52,310 nucleotides of DNA from JBNLBT01 sp050303435 (GCA_050303435.1 JBNLBT010000013.1:1-52310), one strand, 5' to 3'; positions 24,319 to 32,678 are shown, numbered from the stretch's first letter. The notes: a model not told the origin generated them from the sequence alone. A program made the numbers and translations.

Positions 24319-25260
24319 TTACTCCTGTGTTGATGCAAAAAATTCCCGGGCCTTGCGCACGTCGTCCGCAATGGCCGTCTGCAGGGCCGATAAAGTGCTG
24401 AATTTTACTTCATTTCTGAGCCGCGCATGAAAAAAAACTTCGACCCGCTGGGCGTAAACATCGGCGTTAAAATCAAACAGATGCACCTCCAGAATGGCCT
24501 GTGTGCGCTGTTCGGTTGTGGGGTTCAGACCCACGCTGGCGACACCGCAGTAAAGCCGCCCGCCGCATTCCACCGACGCAACGTAAATGCCGGTGTTCAG
24601 CGGCGCCTGTTGATGCAGCGTCAGATTCAGCGTTGGAAACCCCAGGGTGCGACCCAGTTGCTTGCCGCGACGCACCCGTCCGCTGACGCTGTAGGGTCGC
24701 CCAAGCATGGCATTGGCGCTGTCCACGCGGCCCTGTTGCAACGCCTCACGTATGGCCGTGCTGCTGACCCGCTGACCGTTCAAAGTCACGCTGTTCTGTG
24801 GCAACAGCAGCACGTCCTTGCCCTGACAAAAGCGCTGCAACATCTCCACATCGCCGCGGCGTCCTTTGCCGAATCTGAAGTCATCACCTATCACGATCAC
24901 GGCGGCGCCCAGACCGCGCCACAGCACCTGCTGCATGAAATCCTCGGCATCCATGTTGGCCAGGCGGTCGTTGAAGTTCAGCACACACAACTCATCCAGT
25001 CCGGCCTGACACAAAAGACGGTGTTTCTGCCTGAAACTTAAAATGCGCCCGGACCGTGCCCCGCTGTCGGCTCCAAAATACGCCTTTGGGGACGGTTGCA
25101 TGGTGACCAGAACCGATGCCAGATTGCGCGAGCAGGCCTCATCCAACAGCCGTTCCAGCAAGCGCTGATGGCCGAGATGCAAGCCATCAAAATTGCCCAC
25201 AGTCACCACCGATGGCGGGTGCGCTAAAGAGGACAGGAACGGGTAACGAGTGACTTTCAA
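24319..25260 (-). CDS. ribF: Bifunctional riboflavin kinase / FAD synthetase
   Basis: This 313-residue enzyme makes FMN and FAD from riboflavin. The N-terminal FAD synthetase part has VVTVGNFDGLHLGHQ and ISSTAIRE-like VSSTAIREALQQG; the C-terminal kinase part has GRTLGFPTLNL and GIYVASV. The start is TTG at 25260, overlapping the murJ TGA (TTGA) and preceded by GGTGAGA. The open frame runs on for 38 codons inside murJ, but those residues are not RibF-like. Confidence 0.94.
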   Translation of the reverse strand: MKVTRYPFLSSLAHPPSVVTVGNFDGLHLGHQRLLERLLDEACSRNLASVLVTMQPSPKAYFGADSGARSGRILSFRQKHRLLCQAGLDELCVLNFNDRLANMDAEDFMQQVLWRGLGAAVIVIGDDFRFGKGRRGDVEMLQRFCQGKDVLLLPQNSVTLNGQRVSSTAIREALQQGRVDSANAMLGRPYSVSGRVRRGKQLGRTLGFPTLNLTLHQQAPLNTGIYVASVECGGRLYCGVASVGLNPTTEQRTQAILEVHLFDFNADVYAQRVEVFFHARLRNEVKFSTLSALQTAIADDVRKAREFFASTQE

Positions 25261-26801
25261 TTTCTCACCAAGCGCACCCGCAACAGGTGCAATGCGGCAA
25301 AGTAAACAGCGGCACCGGCCACAATCAGCGCACTCAGATTCAACACGCGCTGATGCCAGTGCAAATCCACCCACGCCAGCAGGTGATGATTGCTCAAATA
25401 AAGCACTCCACCCATCAACAATGAGGCCAGCAACACCTTATACAGCTTGTGCCAGGGCAAGGCGGCAAAATGCACCGTTTTGTTGCGCTGCAGATGGCGT
25501 GACAACAGCAGCAGTTGCAACCACCCCGCGACGGCGCTGGCCAAGGCCAGACCGGCATGCAAGGCCTGCACTTGCAACAGCCACAAAGCCCAAATAAACA
25601 GCCCGTTCAGCAGCATATTGGCCAACATCACAATCACCGCCACGCGCACCGGCGTGCGGGTGTCCTTGCGCGCATAGAACACCGGCAACAACACCTTATT
25701 TAGAACAAAAGCCGGCAAGGCCAACGCATACACCATCAAAGCCACGGCGCTGTTGTGTGTATTGCTCGCATCAAACGCGCCGTATTCAAACAAGGTGTAC
25801 ATGATGGGTTGTGCCAACAGCAGCAGCCCCACAGCGCATGGAATGGCCAGCGCGGTGGCCAGCGACAAAGCCCAGGCGATGGTGTCCTGAAAACCCTGCT
25901 TTTCCAGACTGGCGTGTTGCAATGACAGGCGTGGCAAAATCACCGTAGAGATCGCAATGCCAAACACCGCCAGCGGAAACTCCAGCAGACGATCGGCAAA
26001 ATACAAAAAAGACACGCTGCCAACCAAGGGCAGTGCCGTGGCAATGACCGTGTCCACCAGCAAATTGATTTGCGCCACCGAAGAACCCACCAAAGTCGGC
26101 CCCATCAGGCGCACGATCTTGCGCACTTCGCTGTTGTGCCAGTCCAGGCGAGGACGTGGCAGCAAACCTAACCGCGCCAGCGCCGGCCACTGCAGGAGCA
26201 ATTGCAGCACACCGGCCAGCAACACCCCCCAGGCCAGCGATTGTTCCGGCACCGCCAGATCGCGATGCAACCACAAGACACAGGCAATCAGAGACACGTT
26301 CAGCAACACCGGCGTGACCGCGGGAATGGCAAAGCGATCGTGGGTGTTCAGCACACCGCCACAAAAAGCCACCAGAGAAATCAGCAACAGGTAGGGCAAA
26401 GTGATTCGCAACATGTCAACCGAAGCGTCAAACACCGCTGGCTGGTCAGAAAAGCCGAAGGCGAACACATGGATGACGCCTGGCGCGGCCAGTTCAAGCA
26501 CCGCCAGCACCAGGACCAGCACCGCCAACAAGGCACCAGCGACGTGATCTATCATGGCTTTCAAACGCACCGGATCCCCTTCGGCCTTGACTTCATTCAG
26601 AACGGGGATGAACGCCAGCGAGAATGACCCTTCAGCGAACAGCCGACGCATGAAATTGGGGATCTTGAACGCCACAAAAAAGGCATCGGTCCAGATGCTG
26701 GCACCGAAGATGCGGGCAATCACCACATCCCGCATAAATCCACTGATTCTAGACAACAGCGTCAAGGCGCTGACAGTGCTGGCAGATTTGAGTAATTTCA
26801 C
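25257..26801 (-). CDS. murJ: Lipid II flippase MurJ
   Basis: This 514-residue membrane protein of the MOP superfamily flips lipid II across the inner membrane for peptidoglycan synthesis. It has about 14 hydrophobic segments and conserved stretches such as ISGFMRDVVIARIFGA, TDAFFVAFKIPNFMRR and FAEGSFSLAFIP. The start chosen is GTG at 26801 (VKLLKSAS), matching the usual MxLLKS beginning; a TTG five codons earlier is possible. It is divergent from rpsT and followed by ribF. Confidence 0.95.
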   Translation of the reverse strand: MKLLKSASTVSALTLLSRISGFMRDVVIARIFGASIWTDAFFVAFKIPNFMRRLFAEGSFSLAFIPVLNEVKAEGDPVRLKAMIDHVAGALLAVLVLVLAVLELAAPGVIHVFAFGFSDQPAVFDASVDMLRITLPYLLLISLVAFCGGVLNTHDRFAIPAVTPVLLNVSLIACVLWLHRDLAVPEQSLAWGVLLAGVLQLLLQWPALARLGLLPRPRLDWHNSEVRKIVRLMGPTLVGSSVAQINLLVDTVIATALPLVGSVSFLYFADRLLEFPLAVFGIAISTVILPRLSLQHASLEKQGFQDTIAWALSLATALAIPCAVGLLLLAQPIMYTLFEYGAFDASNTHNSAVALMVYALALPAFVLNKVLLPVFYARKDTRTPVRVAVIVMLANMLLNGLFIWALWLLQVQALHAGLALASAVAGWLQLLLLSRHLQRNKTVHFAALPWHKLYKVLLASLLMGGVLYLSNHHLLAWVDLHWHQRVLNLSALIVAGAAVYFAALHLLRVRLVRN

Positions 26802-26822
26802 ACGCTTTTTTCCCAATTGGCA

Positions 26823-26851
26823 TTGACTCAGGGAATGTTTGGTGAGACAAT
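26823..26851 (+). promoter_or_regulatory. rpsT promoter
   Basis: TTGACT (26823-26828), an exact 17-base spacer and GACAAT (26846-26851). It would give a leader of about 33 bases and is one of the best sigma70 matches in the window, as expected for a ribosomal protein gene. Confidence 0.65.
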
Positions 26852-26890
26852 GCCGCGCTTGTTTTAACTATTGTCTATCAGGAGTTTATT

Positions 26891-27154
26891 TTGGCAAATT
26901 CATTATCTGCTAAAAAACGCGTCAGGCAGGCTGCAAAAAGACGACAGCATAACATGAGCCTGCGTTCAAAAGCACGCACATATATCAAAAAAGTCGTCTC
27001 CGCAATTGATGCCGGTGATAAAAAAAATGCGCAGGAACTTTATGAAAACATGGTGCCGGTGATCGACTCCATTGCTCAGAAAGGCCTGTTCAGCAAGAAC
27101 AAGGTGGCACGGCACAAAAGCCGCTTGAACAAAAAAATCAAGCAAATGGCCTGA
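26891..27154 (+). CDS. rpsT: Ribosomal protein S20
   Basis: This 87-residue basic protein of the 30S subunit has ANSLSAKKRVRQAAKRRQHN at its start and a KNKVARHKSRLNKKIKQM end, both typical of bS20. The start is TTG at 26891, with GGAG upstream. E. coli rpsT also starts with UUG, which is tied to its autoregulation, so the rare start may be kept for control. It is followed by a strong terminator. Confidence 0.97.
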   Translation: MANSLSAKKRVRQAAKRRQHNMSLRSKARTYIKKVVSAIDAGDKKNAQELYENMVPVIDSIAQKGLFSKNKVARHKSRLNKKIKQMA

Positions 27155-27184
27155 ATAAGCCAAATTTCACACACACCCACCGAT

Positions 27185-27251
27185 AAAAAAACAGGCAAAC
27201 GACATTTTTGACTAAAAAACTGTCAAAATATGTCAAAAAGCCTGTTTTTTT
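27185..27251 (+). terminator. Nested-hairpin terminator of rpsT
   Basis: A perfect 12-base outer stem, AAAAAAACAGGC (27185-27196) with GCCTGTTTTTTT (27240-27251), encloses an inner hairpin, GACATTTTTGAC (27201-27212) with GTCAAAATATGTC (27222-27234). The seven T residues form the tail. This is an unusually long two-level structure. Confidence 0.75.
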
Positions 27252-27284
27252 ATGACTTGTTTCACAAAAAGCCCCCACCCAAAC

Positions 27285-27293
27285 TGCTATTAT
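27285..27293 (+). promoter_or_regulatory. Extended -10 promoter of the HD-GYP gene
   Basis: TGC followed by TATTAT (27288-27293) is a good extended -10. No proper -35 is visible; TTCACA lies 21 bases upstream. The leader would be about 35 bases. Confidence 0.4.
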
Positions 27294-27334
27294 AGTGGTG
27301 CATAAATATATTAATTACTCGGGCGCTAACAAAA

Positions 27335-28639
27335 ATGGTCATCGTAAAAGAGAAAATATCTGTACAGCACTTGCAAATTGGCATGTACATTTGCGAGCTG
27401 GACAGATCATGGCTGGATACACCATTTCCTTTCCAGGGATTCTACATCCGTTCCAAAACCGAAATTGCCGACGTGCAACGCTTTTGCGAATACGTATACA
27501 TTGATGTTGAGAAAGGCAAAGGGTTGCCGGTTGAATCGGCCTTATCCAAGCCATCGCCGCTGCTGGACAAGAAAAACCAGCCCAAGAAAACCTACACCGG
27601 CACCAGCCGACCAGTGCACATTCGCATTGGACACTACGGTGAAAAGCTCAAGCCCATTAAGCGTGAGTTCACCGCCGCGCACAATCTGCTGATTGACCTG
27701 ACTCAAGCGTTCGAGGAAACCAGTTTTAATCTGCGCGTCGGTAAAAAACTGGACATTCGCAAAACCAAGGCGCTGGCCAAAAACCTGGTTGCATGCGTGA
27801 TCAGAAATCCGAACACGCTGGTGTGGCTGACTCAACTGAAACAAAAAGGCGACTACACTTACAACCACTCGCTTCGCTGCGCCGTGCTGTCCACCGTATT
27901 CGGTCGTCATCTGGGACTGAGCGAAACGGATCTGCACGAATTGGCCACTGGTATGATCCTTGCAGACATCGGCAAAACCAAAATCAGCCGCAAACTTTTG
28001 AATAAAACCGAGAAAATTTCCGACAAGGAAAAGGAACTGTTCAAAAGCCACGTTGAGTTGGGCGTGGAAATACTGGGCAACGACAAAACCGTTGGTCACA
28101 CGGCACTGATCATTGCGGAAACCCACCATGAACGGTTTGATGGCACAGGTTATCCCTACGGCCTGGTGGGCAAGGAAATTCCTCTGTTTGGACAAATTGC
28201 CGGCATCGTTGATACATTCGACGCCATGACCAGCAAGAAATCCTACGGCAAACAACACACCACTTCACAAGCGATGGACTGGTTATACCAAAATCGCAAC
28301 AAGAAATTTGACGGTGAACTGGTGGATGAATTCATCCAGGCAGTCGGCCTCTATCCGGCCGGGTCAATGGTTGAATTGTCTGACAACTCCATCGGTCTGG
28401 TGTTGTCACACAACAAGAGCAAGCGTCTTAAACCTGAAGTGCTGCTGATTAAAGACAGCAACAGCAAATTCATGGAAAAGCCGAAGTACGTGGACCTGTC
28501 CAAAAAAGGTGTGTTCACAGGCAAAGACAAACCCATGGTGACTCGCAACGTTGTTGCTGAATCCATCAACATCAATGGCGATGCCTTGCTGAATGCTTTT
28601 TTGCAAAACAGACGGTTTAAACAAGCGCTGCTCGGCTAA
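27335..28639 (+). CDS. HD-GYP domain protein with degenerate HD motif (AD)
   Basis: This 434-residue protein has an N-terminal DUF3391-like region (KISVQHLQIGMYICELDRSW, about residues 7-100) and an HD-GYP domain (about 170-340). HD-GYP proteins are c-di-GMP phosphodiesterases with a two- or three-iron centre. Conserved residues seen are H178, H239, H264-H265 and G272-Y273-P274 (HHERFDGTGYP), and Asp in IVDTFDAMTS. The HD pair reads A210-D211 (MILADIGK), so the key histidine is missing. It may be catalytically weak and act as a sensor or binding protein. The extra C-terminal 90 residues are unassigned. The gene stands alone. Confidence 0.88.
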   Translation: MVIVKEKISVQHLQIGMYICELDRSWLDTPFPFQGFYIRSKTEIADVQRFCEYVYIDVEKGKGLPVESALSKPSPLLDKKNQPKKTYTGTSRPVHIRIGHYGEKLKPIKREFTAAHNLLIDLTQAFEETSFNLRVGKKLDIRKTKALAKNLVACVIRNPNTLVWLTQLKQKGDYTYNHSLRCAVLSTVFGRHLGLSETDLHELATGMILADIGKTKISRKLLNKTEKISDKEKELFKSHVELGVEILGNDKTVGHTALIIAETHHERFDGTGYPYGLVGKEIPLFGQIAGIVDTFDAMTSKKSYGKQHTTSQAMDWLYQNRNKKFDGELVDEFIQAVGLYPAGSMVELSDNSIGLVLSHNKSKRLKPEVLLIKDSNSKFMEKPKYVDLSKKGVFTGKDKPMVTRNVVAESININGDALLNAFLQNRRFKQALLG

Positions 28640-28663
28640 CAGCATCTATCATTTTCATCAATC

Positions 28664-28696
28664 AAAGCCAGGTATTTTGCTATAATACCTGGCTTT
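28664..28696 (+). terminator. Hairpin after the HD-GYP gene
   Basis: A perfect 13-base stem, AAAGCCAGGTATT (28664-28676) with AATACCTGGCTTT (28684-28696) and a 7-base loop, followed by ATTGTTTG. It fits an intrinsic terminator, although the T-run is short. Confidence 0.6.
28678..28686 (+). promoter_or_regulatory. Extended -10 promoter of thyA inside the terminator hairpin
   Basis: TGC plus a perfect TATAAT (28681-28686) occupies the loop and the start of the right arm of the upstream hairpin. Transcription would start near 28693, about 20 bases before the thyA ATG. There is no good -35. Confidence 0.5.
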
Positions 28697-28713
28697 ATTG
28701 TTTGTGAACCATC

Positions 28714-29508
28714 ATGCAGACTTACCTCAATTTGATCCGCCGGGTGCTCACTGAAGGTGAAGAAAAAACTGACCGGACGCAAACCGGCACATTGAGTGTT
28801 TTCGGCCACCAGATGCGTTTTGACCTGAGACAGGGATTTCCCCTTCTGACCACAAAAAAGCTGCATTTAAAATCCATCATTTACGAACTTTTGTGGTTTC
28901 TGCAGGGCGACACCAACATCAAATACCTGAATGACAACGGCGTCAGGATCTGGAATGAATGGGCCGATGATGATGGCGATCTGGGCCCTGTGTACGGCGC
29001 ACAGTGGCGCGCCTGGCGTGGCGCCGATGGCCAGACCATAGACCAAATCAAAACCTTGATTCACAACCTGCAACACAACCCCGATTCCAGACGGCACATC
29101 ATCAGCGCCTGGAATGTGGCAGAAATTGAGCGCATGGCCCTGCCGCCTTGCCATTGTCTTTTCCAGTTTTACGTCAACAACAACACCCTGTCCTGTCAGC
29201 TTTATCAACGCAGTGCAGATATTTTCCTCGGTGTGCCATTCAACATCGCCTCGTATGCCCTGCTCACCATGATGATTGCTCAAGTGACCGGCTTGCAACC
29301 CGGAGATTTTGTTCACACCCTGGGCGATGCGCATTTGTACAGCAACCATTTTGATCAGGCCAAAGAACAGATTGAGCGACCGCCCTATCCACTGCCGGAA
29401 ATGCACATCAACCCAAAAGTTAAGGACATTTTTGCATTTCGCTTTGAGGATTTCGAATTGCACAATTACCGTGCGCATCCACACATTCCCGGAAAGGTGG
29501 CAGTTTGA
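28714..29508 (+). CDS. thyA: Thymidylate synthase
   Basis: This 264-residue enzyme converts dUMP to dTMP using methylene-tetrahydrofolate. Length equals the E. coli enzyme. The catalytic cysteine is C146 in LPPCHCLFQF, followed by the RSAD phosphate-binding motif in YQRSADIFLGVPFN. The dihydrofolate it releases is recycled by the next gene, folA, whose start overlaps its stop (TTGA). No clear Shine-Dalgarno is seen before the ATG. Confidence 0.97.
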   Translation: MQTYLNLIRRVLTEGEEKTDRTQTGTLSVFGHQMRFDLRQGFPLLTTKKLHLKSIIYELLWFLQGDTNIKYLNDNGVRIWNEWADDDGDLGPVYGAQWRAWRGADGQTIDQIKTLIHNLQHNPDSRRHIISAWNVAEIERMALPPCHCLFQFYVNNNTLSCQLYQRSADIFLGVPFNIASYALLTMMIAQVTGLQPGDFVHTLGDAHLYSNHFDQAKEQIERPPYPLPEMHINPKVKDIFAFRFEDFELHNYRAHPHIPGKVAV

Positions 29509-29984
29509 ATTACACTTTAATTGCTGCCCTGGATCGGCAAGGTTTGATTGGTCGCGATGGTCAACTGCCTTGGCATATGCCGGCCGATTTGCAACATTTC
29601 AAAAAGCACACCATGAGCAAAGCCCTACTGATGGGCCGAATCACCTGTGAATCATTGCCCCGTGCATTGCCGGGTCGCGACAACTATGTACTGACCTCCC
29701 AGCCGGACTATCACAGGGAGGGATTTCTGATCATTCACACGCTGGATCAATTGCCGACAAGCGAGGCTGAAATCATGGTGATTGGCGGGGCCCGAATTTA
29801 CTCACTGATGATGCCTCAGGCCAGACGGATGCTGATCACCCGCATTCATCACGCGTTTACAGGAGATGTGTGTTTTCCTGCATGGGATCCTGAACAATGG
29901 CGCATCACTGAGCAAACCGACCATCTCGCTGACAGCAAAAACCCCCACGATTACAGCTTCATTACCTACGAAAGGATCATTTAA
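29505..29984 (+). CDS. folA: Dihydrofolate reductase
   Basis: This 159-residue NADPH-dependent enzyme regenerates tetrahydrofolate. Visible are LIAALDRQGLIGRDGQLPWHMPADLQHF (in short: IGRDGQLPW and the active-site acid in ADLQHF), LLMGRITCES and the NADPH loop VIGGARIYS. The start is TTG at 29505, overlapping the thyA TGA, with GGAAAGGTGG upstream inside thyA. The thyA-folA pair is a common functional unit. It converges on rapZ. Confidence 0.96.
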   Translation: MNYTLIAALDRQGLIGRDGQLPWHMPADLQHFKKHTMSKALLMGRITCESLPRALPGRDNYVLTSQPDYHREGFLIIHTLDQLPTSEAEIMVIGGARIYSLMMPQARRMLITRIHHAFTGDVCFPAWDPEQWRITEQTDHLADSKNPHDYSFITYERII

Positions 29985-30019
29985 GCCTGTTGAGACGGAT
30001 TGGAGCGGGCCTATGGGTG

Positions 30020-30880
30020 TTAATCCAGTTCACGGTGACTAATCAGACACTGAATGCCGTTGCGTTTCAAGAATCCGGCCAATTTTTCCACCACATACAC
30101 CGAACGGTGCTGACCCCCGGTGCAACCAATTGAAATGGCAATATAGCTGCGGTCATTGGCTTCGAACCTCGGCAGCCAGGTTTTGCCAAAAGTGCACAAG
30201 TCACGATAAAACTCATTCGCGAGCGGTTCCTTATCCAGGAATGCCACCACCGCCTCATCGCGGCCGGTCAATGACCGCAGGTTGCGATCCCAATACGGGT
30301 TGGGTAAACACCGGGCATCGAAAACAAAATCCGAGTCAAATGGAATGCCGCGTTTGAAGGCAAATGAACGCAGGATGATGGACACCCGATCGCTTTTCTG
30401 GCTCAGCAATTTCCAGATGTTCTGACGCAATTGATGCACCGAGGTGTTGTCAGTGTCAATCAGTAAATCACTGCTGTCGAGCAGGGATTGCATCAAACCA
30501 CGTTCTTTTTTAATCGCTTCGGTGAGGCTGTATTTTTGTTTCGCCGTGGACAATGGATGCCGCCGGCGCGTTTCACTGAAACGATTGAACAATACCTCAT
30601 CACTGGCATTCAGATAGATCATTTTAACGCGCAAATCGGCACTGCGAATGCGCTCTATCAACGACGGAAAGGCGTCCAAGGCCTGCTCGGAATTGCGAAT
30701 GTCTATGCCGATCGCCACCTTCGGATAAAATTGACGATTGGCACAGATGTGTTGAACAAAATCCATCAACATGCCGACCGGCAGGTTATCCACCGCGTAG
30801 TATTCAAGATCTTCCAATGTGCGCAGAACCACTGTTTTGCCGGCGCCGGACATGCCGGTAAGAATGATCAACTGTTGCAT
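30020..30880 (-). CDS. rapZ: RNase adapter protein RapZ
   Basis: This 286-residue nucleotide-binding protein has a Walker A motif GMSGAGKT (residues 9-16) and the C-terminal GCTGGQHRSVYV signature. In enterobacteria it binds GlmZ/GlmY RNAs and directs RNase E, controlling GlmS and so amino-sugar supply. Targets outside that group are less clear. It follows ptsN with a 13-base overlap, as in the usual rpoN-hpf-ptsN-rapZ order, but no npr gene follows it here. Confidence 0.95.
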   Translation of the reverse strand: MQQLIILTGMSGAGKTVVLRTLEDLEYYAVDNLPVGMLMDFVQHICANRQFYPKVAIGIDIRNSEQALDAFPSLIERIRSADLRVKMIYLNASDEVLFNRFSETRRRHPLSTAKQKYSLTEAIKKERGLMQSLLDSSDLLIDTDNTSVHQLRQNIWKLLSQKSDRVSIILRSFAFKRGIPFDSDFVFDARCLPNPYWDRNLRSLTGRDEAVVAFLDKEPLANEFYRDLCTFGKTWLPRFEANDRSYIAISIGCTGGQHRSVYVVEKLAGFLKRNGIQCLISHRELD

Positions 30881-31329
30881 TGTTTAAATCCGTTAAACAA
30901 TGCCTCAATGATCTGCGGTTTGCTTTGTGCATGCACCAGATCACGATAAAGGGTGTGTTGACGCAACATTAAAATGGCGTTTTTAAGAAATTTTCGGTGG
31001 CCGTTGGTGCTTTGCTTGGGAAACACCATGCCCACCACAATTTGCACCGACACCCCATCGATGTTTTCAAAATCAACCGGATTATTCAGTCGCAGCAGAT
31101 GGACTCTGATTTCATTGTTGTTCAGAAATTTGCCGTGTGGACAGGCCACCCCGTTGCCCAACGAAGTGTTGCCCAGTTTTTCGCGCACCACCAAACTGTT
31201 GTAAACACCCAATGCCTGTTTGTCGGAATCCGACAGGCGCTCAGCAAGCTGTTCAAACAGGCGTTTCTTGCTGGTAAACGGCACATCCAGAGAGATGCTT
31301 TCAGGCTCAAGCAAATCAATGATGTGCAT
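30868..31329 (-). CDS. ptsN: PTS EIIA-Ntr regulatory protein
   Basis: This 153-residue EIIA domain of the nitrogen-related phosphotransferase system has the phospho-accepting H65 in GVACPHGKF. It is a regulatory phosphocarrier, not a sugar transporter. Usual partners are PtsP and NPr, neither of which is in this window. It stands between hpf and rapZ, but rpoN is absent from the locus. Confidence 0.93.
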   Translation of the reverse strand: MHIIDLLEPESISLDVPFTSKKRLFEQLAERLSDSDKQALGVYNSLVVREKLGNTSLGNGVACPHGKFLNNNEIRVHLLRLNNPVDFENIDGVSVQIVVGMVFPKQSTNGHRKFLKNAILMLRQHTLYRDLVHAQSKPQIIEALFNGFKQCNS

Positions 31330-31493
31330 GGCAATTCAATGCGACTGGCACCGCATGACAATGCAGTCCGTTGTGCCTGTTGACTTGTGGATTTGCATGC
31401 GCAGCTGAACTTGGGCGCTGTTCACAACCAGCATCTGCTTTCCTGTGCATCCTGCGCCCGTGCATTCACCGTAAAAAAACGTGCCTGTGGACT

Positions 31494-31820
31494 TTAATAG
31501 TGGTTTTGATTCAGATTGATCGCCTCAGTGCGATGTTTATCGCTCACTTTGTCTTTATGTCGACGAATCTGCTTGTCCAGCTTGTCGGTCAATAAATCGA
31601 TTGCAGCATACAAGTCCTCCTCGGTTGAATCGGCAAAAAAGTCCTTGCCGCCGATGTGCATGGTGGCTTCTGCTTTGTGTCGAACTTTTTCTACACTGAG
31701 AATGACATGGGTGTTAATCACTTGATCAAAATGGCGCTTGATTCGTTCAAATTTGGTGTCGATGTAGTCTTTGATGGGTTGTGTCACTTCGATTTGATGA
31801 CCAGTGATGTTCATTTGCAT
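31494..31820 (-). CDS. hpf: Ribosome hibernation promoting factor (short HPF)
   Basis: This 108-residue protein of the HPF/RaiA family binds the 30S decoding region and promotes inactive ribosome dimers in stationary phase. Sequence marks are MNITGHQIEVTQPIKDYI, KFERIKRHFDQV and DLYAAIDLLTDKLDKQIRRHKDK, read as separate blocks. GAGG precedes the ATG at 31820; a second ATG two codons later is possible. It normally follows rpoN, but here it follows lptB directly. Confidence 0.93.
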   Translation of the reverse strand: MQMNITGHQIEVTQPIKDYIDTKFERIKRHFDQVINTHVILSVEKVRHKAEATMHIGGKDFFADSTEEDLYAAIDLLTDKLDKQIRRHKDKVSDKHRTEAINLNQNHY

Positions 31821-31921
31821 GATGTAGACCTCGCGATGTATAGACTTTCTGAGTCAACGTGAATAGATTTTTGTATGATATTTATGTGGACATGAGTTGG
31901 GGATTTTTCAAGCGAATCCAT
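31811..31921 (-). CDS. Possible 36-residue leader ORF before hpf
   Basis: An ORF starting ATG (MDSLEKS) occupies almost the whole hpf leader and ends in a TGA that overlaps the second in-frame ATG of hpf (ATGA). It could act as a coupled leader peptide. No homology is recognised, no good ribosome site is visible, and it may be chance. Confidence 0.2.
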   Translation of the reverse strand: MDSLEKSPTHVHINIIQKSIHVDSESLYIARSTSCK

Positions 31922-31928
31922 GTTAAAT

Positions 31929-31957
31929 ACAATACACAAACTTGCAGTTTTTGACAA
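31929..31957 (-). promoter_or_regulatory. Putative hpf promoter
   Basis: On the minus strand TTGTCA (31957-31952), an exact 17-base spacer, then TATTGT (31934-31929). It begins right after the lptB stop and gives a leader of about 100 bases, so hpf-ptsN-rapZ can be expressed apart from the lpt genes. Confidence 0.5.
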
Positions 31958-31958
31958 G

Positions 31959-32678
31959 TCACATGGAGAAATCTTTTCCCAGATAAACTTCCCTGACGGC
32001 TTCATTGGATATGATTTGTTCAGGCGTGCCTTCGGTCAGCAACTCACCGGCATTGAGAATGTAGGCACGATCACAAATGCCTAGGGTTTCTCGCACATTG
32101 TGATCCGTGATCAATACACCGATGTTTTTGCTTTTGAGATGATAGACAATTTTTTGAATGTCAATGACCGAGACTGGATCCACCCCGGCAAACGGTTCGT
32201 CCAATAGGATGTAGCGTGGCTGCATGGCCAGCGCACGGGCGATTTCCACTCGCCGCCGTTCGCCGCCTGACAGGCTGATGCCCAGTTGGTTTTGCACGTG
32301 ATCAATGCGCAGCTCTTCCATCAATGCCTCGCAGCGATTTTTGCGCATCTGAGGTTTCAGGTCGCGACGCAATTCCAGAATCGCCTGAATGTTTTGCCGC
32401 ACCGTGAGCTTGCGAAATACCGAGGCCTCCTGCGGCAAATAACCGACGCCCAGCTTGGCGCGCACATGCATGCCGCAGTGTGTGGCATCCTGGCCGTCGA
32501 TGACCAGGCGTCCACCGTCCACCTGAATGAGTCCAACAATCATGTAAAAACAGGTGGTTTTGCCGGCACCGTTAGGCCCCAACAGACCGACCACCTCGCC
32601 TTCACGCAAATCCAGAGACACATCGCGAATGATGTGCTTGCGCCGGTAATATTTGTTCAGTAAACGGGCCTGAATCAT
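31959..32678 (-). CDS. lptB: LPS export ATPase LptB
   Basis: This 239-residue ABC ATPase powers extraction of lipopolysaccharide from the inner membrane by LptFG. It has Walker A GPNGAGKTT, the Q-loop in YLPQEASVF, signature LSGGERRR, Walker B ILLDEPFAGVDP and H-loop ITDHNV. The start overlaps the lptA stop (ATGA). It is the last gene of the kdsD-kdsC-lptC-lptA-lptB run. Confidence 0.97.
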   Translation of the reverse strand: MIQARLLNKYYRRKHIIRDVSLDLREGEVVGLLGPNGAGKTTCFYMIVGLIQVDGGRLVIDGQDATHCGMHVRAKLGVGYLPQEASVFRKLTVRQNIQAILELRRDLKPQMRKNRCEALMEELRIDHVQNQLGISLSGGERRRVEIARALAMQPRYILLDEPFAGVDPVSVIDIQKIVYHLKSKNIGVLITDHNVRETLGICDRAYILNAGELLTEGTPEQIISNEAVREVYLGKDFSM

